This document shows, piece after piece, positions 13,799-14,935 of a stretch of DNA of 14,935 nt (the stretch's first letter is position 1; every line of letters starts with the position of its first letter). A program made the position numbers and the translations under genes. The DNA is from Hyphomonadaceae bacterium. GTDB taxonomy: Bacteria; Pseudomonadota; Alphaproteobacteria; Caulobacterales; Hyphomonadaceae. The stretch covers positions 1-14,935 of the forward strand of contig JAUYSA010000190.1 of the NCBI GenBank assembly GCA_030696545.1. The letters run 5' to 3'. The notes beneath the pieces are model-generated. The model was not told the origin of the DNA, did no database searches, and saw nothing but the letters and a program-made list of their open reading frames with translations.

Positions 13799-14356
13799 CT
13801 ACTGCGCCCGGAACACTGTTGCGGTCACAACGCTGAAGCGCGACTGATGCCCCGCCATCCCCGGCTCTGATCCCGTCAGCTGGGCGACAACAGCGCGGCC
13901 ATCGTACGAGAATTGCAGCGTCTGCCCCAGCCCGTTCGCCGCGATCACCGGCTGCGCCAGCCGCTGGAATCCGGGAGGCCCGACCAGCGCCTGCGCCACC
14001 GTCTGGATCGTCGCTGCCGCTGGCGGTCCATAAACCGACACAACGCACCTTCCCGCCTTCTCGCGCACAGTAACGACGCCCTTGCCGTCCATCACATCCC
14101 ACACGGTCTCGTCCGGCGAAGCGCCCGCCTGCTTGCGCGTTTCCGCATCCTGCGTCGGGCGCAACATCCCCCGCTGCGCCGAGCTCAGCGCGCTGACGCC
14201 ATTCCCCAGAACCGCCGGCACGCACACATCCGCAACCGCCGATCGGAACACGCCCGCAGCCGCCTCAGGCGAAAGATCCGCCGACACTGCATCACGCTGG
14301 GCGTAGGCAGGAGCCGCGAGCAGCATTGTGAAAACAACGGCCGAGATGACTCTCAT
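13799..14356 (-). CDS. Secreted protein of unknown function, paralogue of the next gene
   Basis: A 185-residue protein with a clear signal peptide (residues 1-19, cleavage after AYA), so periplasmic or exported. I do not recognise a named family. It aligns end to end with the product of the upstream gene at 14427-14935. Shared features are an N-terminal LS-rich segment leading to a Cys (VADVC45), a central GVV(T/E) strand before a second Cys (GRC104), and the C-terminal motif LTGSEPGMAG followed by S-x-FS. The two Cys positions are conserved and may form a disulfide. The start ATG has GGGAG about 7 bases ahead. The metallophosphoesterase gene begins 22 bases after its stop. Confidence 0.8.
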   Translation of the reverse strand: MRVISAVVFTMLLAAPAYAQRDAVSADLSPEAAAGVFRSAVADVCVPAVLGNGVSALSSAQRGMLRPTQDAETRKQAGASPDETVWDVMDGKGVVTVREKAGRCVVSVYGPPAAATIQTVAQALVGPPGFQRLAQPVIAANGLGQTLQFSYDGRAVVAQLTGSEPGMAGHQSRFSVVTATVFRAQ

Positions 14357-14426
14357 CGCATCGCTCCCGAGAACAGACCTAGCCTAGCCGCACGCGACAC
14401 GCACCGCCAGCGGCGCAAGCACGCTG

Positions 14427-14935
14427 TCAGGGCAAGGTCGACGTGATGGCCGCTGACAACGCACTGAATTGCGACGAAGCGCCTGCAGCACCGGGCTCAT
14501 TCCCGGTCAGCACCACCCTCACGCTCCTGCCGCTCACGGCCTTCGTCGCGAGTTCAAGCTTTATGACGTTGGGCTGGGATGGCTCTGCAGTCTCCAGCGT
14601 ATAGCCCCTCGCCCGCAGGGCGCCGGCGATTATGTCGAATGTGTCTTCCACGGCCGCGCCGTGAGCCGCCACATCACATCCGCCCGGCCCGTCTTCGATC
14701 TCGACAACGCCCTGCCCCAGCCCAGGCGCCCACGCCGAATAGCCGGGCTTTGGCGGTCTTACGGTGCTGCGGATGGTGTCACGAAGAATCCGGTAATTCC
14801 CCATCTGATCGAGCGTCACGCCTCTCTCCGCCGCTACGACGCAGGCTTCCAGAACCGACATGATGAAGCCGTTAGAGACATCGCCGGCGCTCAGGCCGTA
14901 AGCCAGCTGCGGGCGAGGCTCCGTTGCGCAGGCTG
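14427..14935 (-). CDS. Secreted-type protein of unknown function, cut by the right edge, paralogue of its neighbour
   Basis: The frame is open from the window edge to a stop at 14427 (169 complete codons before the stop). An internal ATG at 14861 is not the start: the reading frame upstream (for example YGLSAGDVSNGFIM) aligns with the paralogue at 13799-14356, so the true start and a probable signal peptide lie outside. Matching blocks: LEACVV with VADVCV, QGVVEI with KGVVTV, GGCDVAA with GRCVVSV, and LTGNEPGAAG with LTGSEPGMAG. Overall identity is low outside these blocks, so the duplication is old. The gap to the paralogue is 70 bases on the same strand. Function unknown. Confidence 0.75.
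   Translation of the reverse strand, partial: ACATEPRPQLAYGLSAGDVSNGFIMSVLEACVVAAERGVTLDQMGNYRILRDTIRSTVRPPKPGYSAWAPGLGQGVVEIEDGPGGCDVAAHGAAVEDTFDIIAGALRARGYTLETAEPSQPNVIKLELATKAVSGRSVRVVLTGNEPGAAGASSQFSALSAAITSTLP

Noticed and set aside
1..14935. A defence, secretion, biosynthetic or mobile system
   Set aside because: All confident genes are regulators, receptors, housekeeping or envelope genes. No nuclease, toxin, transposase, integrase, reverse transcriptase or repeat array was found.

Overview
The window is GC-rich chromosomal DNA of an alphaproteobacterium. The best match is the Caulobacterales/Hyphomonadales type (inference, from gene order and protein style, not from a marker gene). 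Two observations point there: two large TonB-dependent receptors in 7 kb, and the housekeeping run rsfS-rlmH-envC-ctpA-yibQ-rppH, which is a familiar alphaproteobacterial order. No RNA gene, insertion sequence, phage gene or CRISPR array was seen, and no gap between genes exceeds 300 bases.

Left region (1-6515) is sensing and nutrient uptake. A PAS-LuxR regulator (222-995, minus) lies downstream of a TonB-dependent receptor (1121-3310, minus). That receptor is divergent from an HxlR-family regulator (3424-3882, plus), which has a zinc-ribbon-like tail. The 113-base gap between them carries a 5-7-5 inverted repeat that could be the HxlR operator. A second, unrelated TonB-dependent receptor (4062-6515, minus) converges on hxlR. 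Its upstream region has an AT-rich, 10-bp-phased inverted repeat that looks like an operator. Substrates of both receptors are unknown.

Central region (6744-12282, plus) is housekeeping. It encodes ribosome silencing factor RsfS, which apparently starts at a CTG codon; the 23S rRNA methyltransferase RlmH; an EnvC-like activator of cell-wall amidases; the C-terminal processing protease CtpA; a divergent polysaccharide deacetylase (YibQ family); and the RNA pyrophosphohydrolase RppH. rlmH/envC and yibQ/rppH overlap by 4 bases. A strong intrinsic terminator after ctpA splits the run into two transcription units.

Right region (12344-14935, minus) carries two secreted paralogous proteins of unknown function (the outer one cut by the window edge), a membrane-anchored metallophosphoesterase, and atpC. 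The atpC gene (ATP synthase epsilon) stands here without atpD or other F1 genes beside it.

I found no clear new multi-gene system. The most interesting points are the CTG start of rsfS, the two operator-like repeats at the receptor promoters, the tandem secreted paralogues, and a palindromic repeat that supplies the last codons and stop of rppH.
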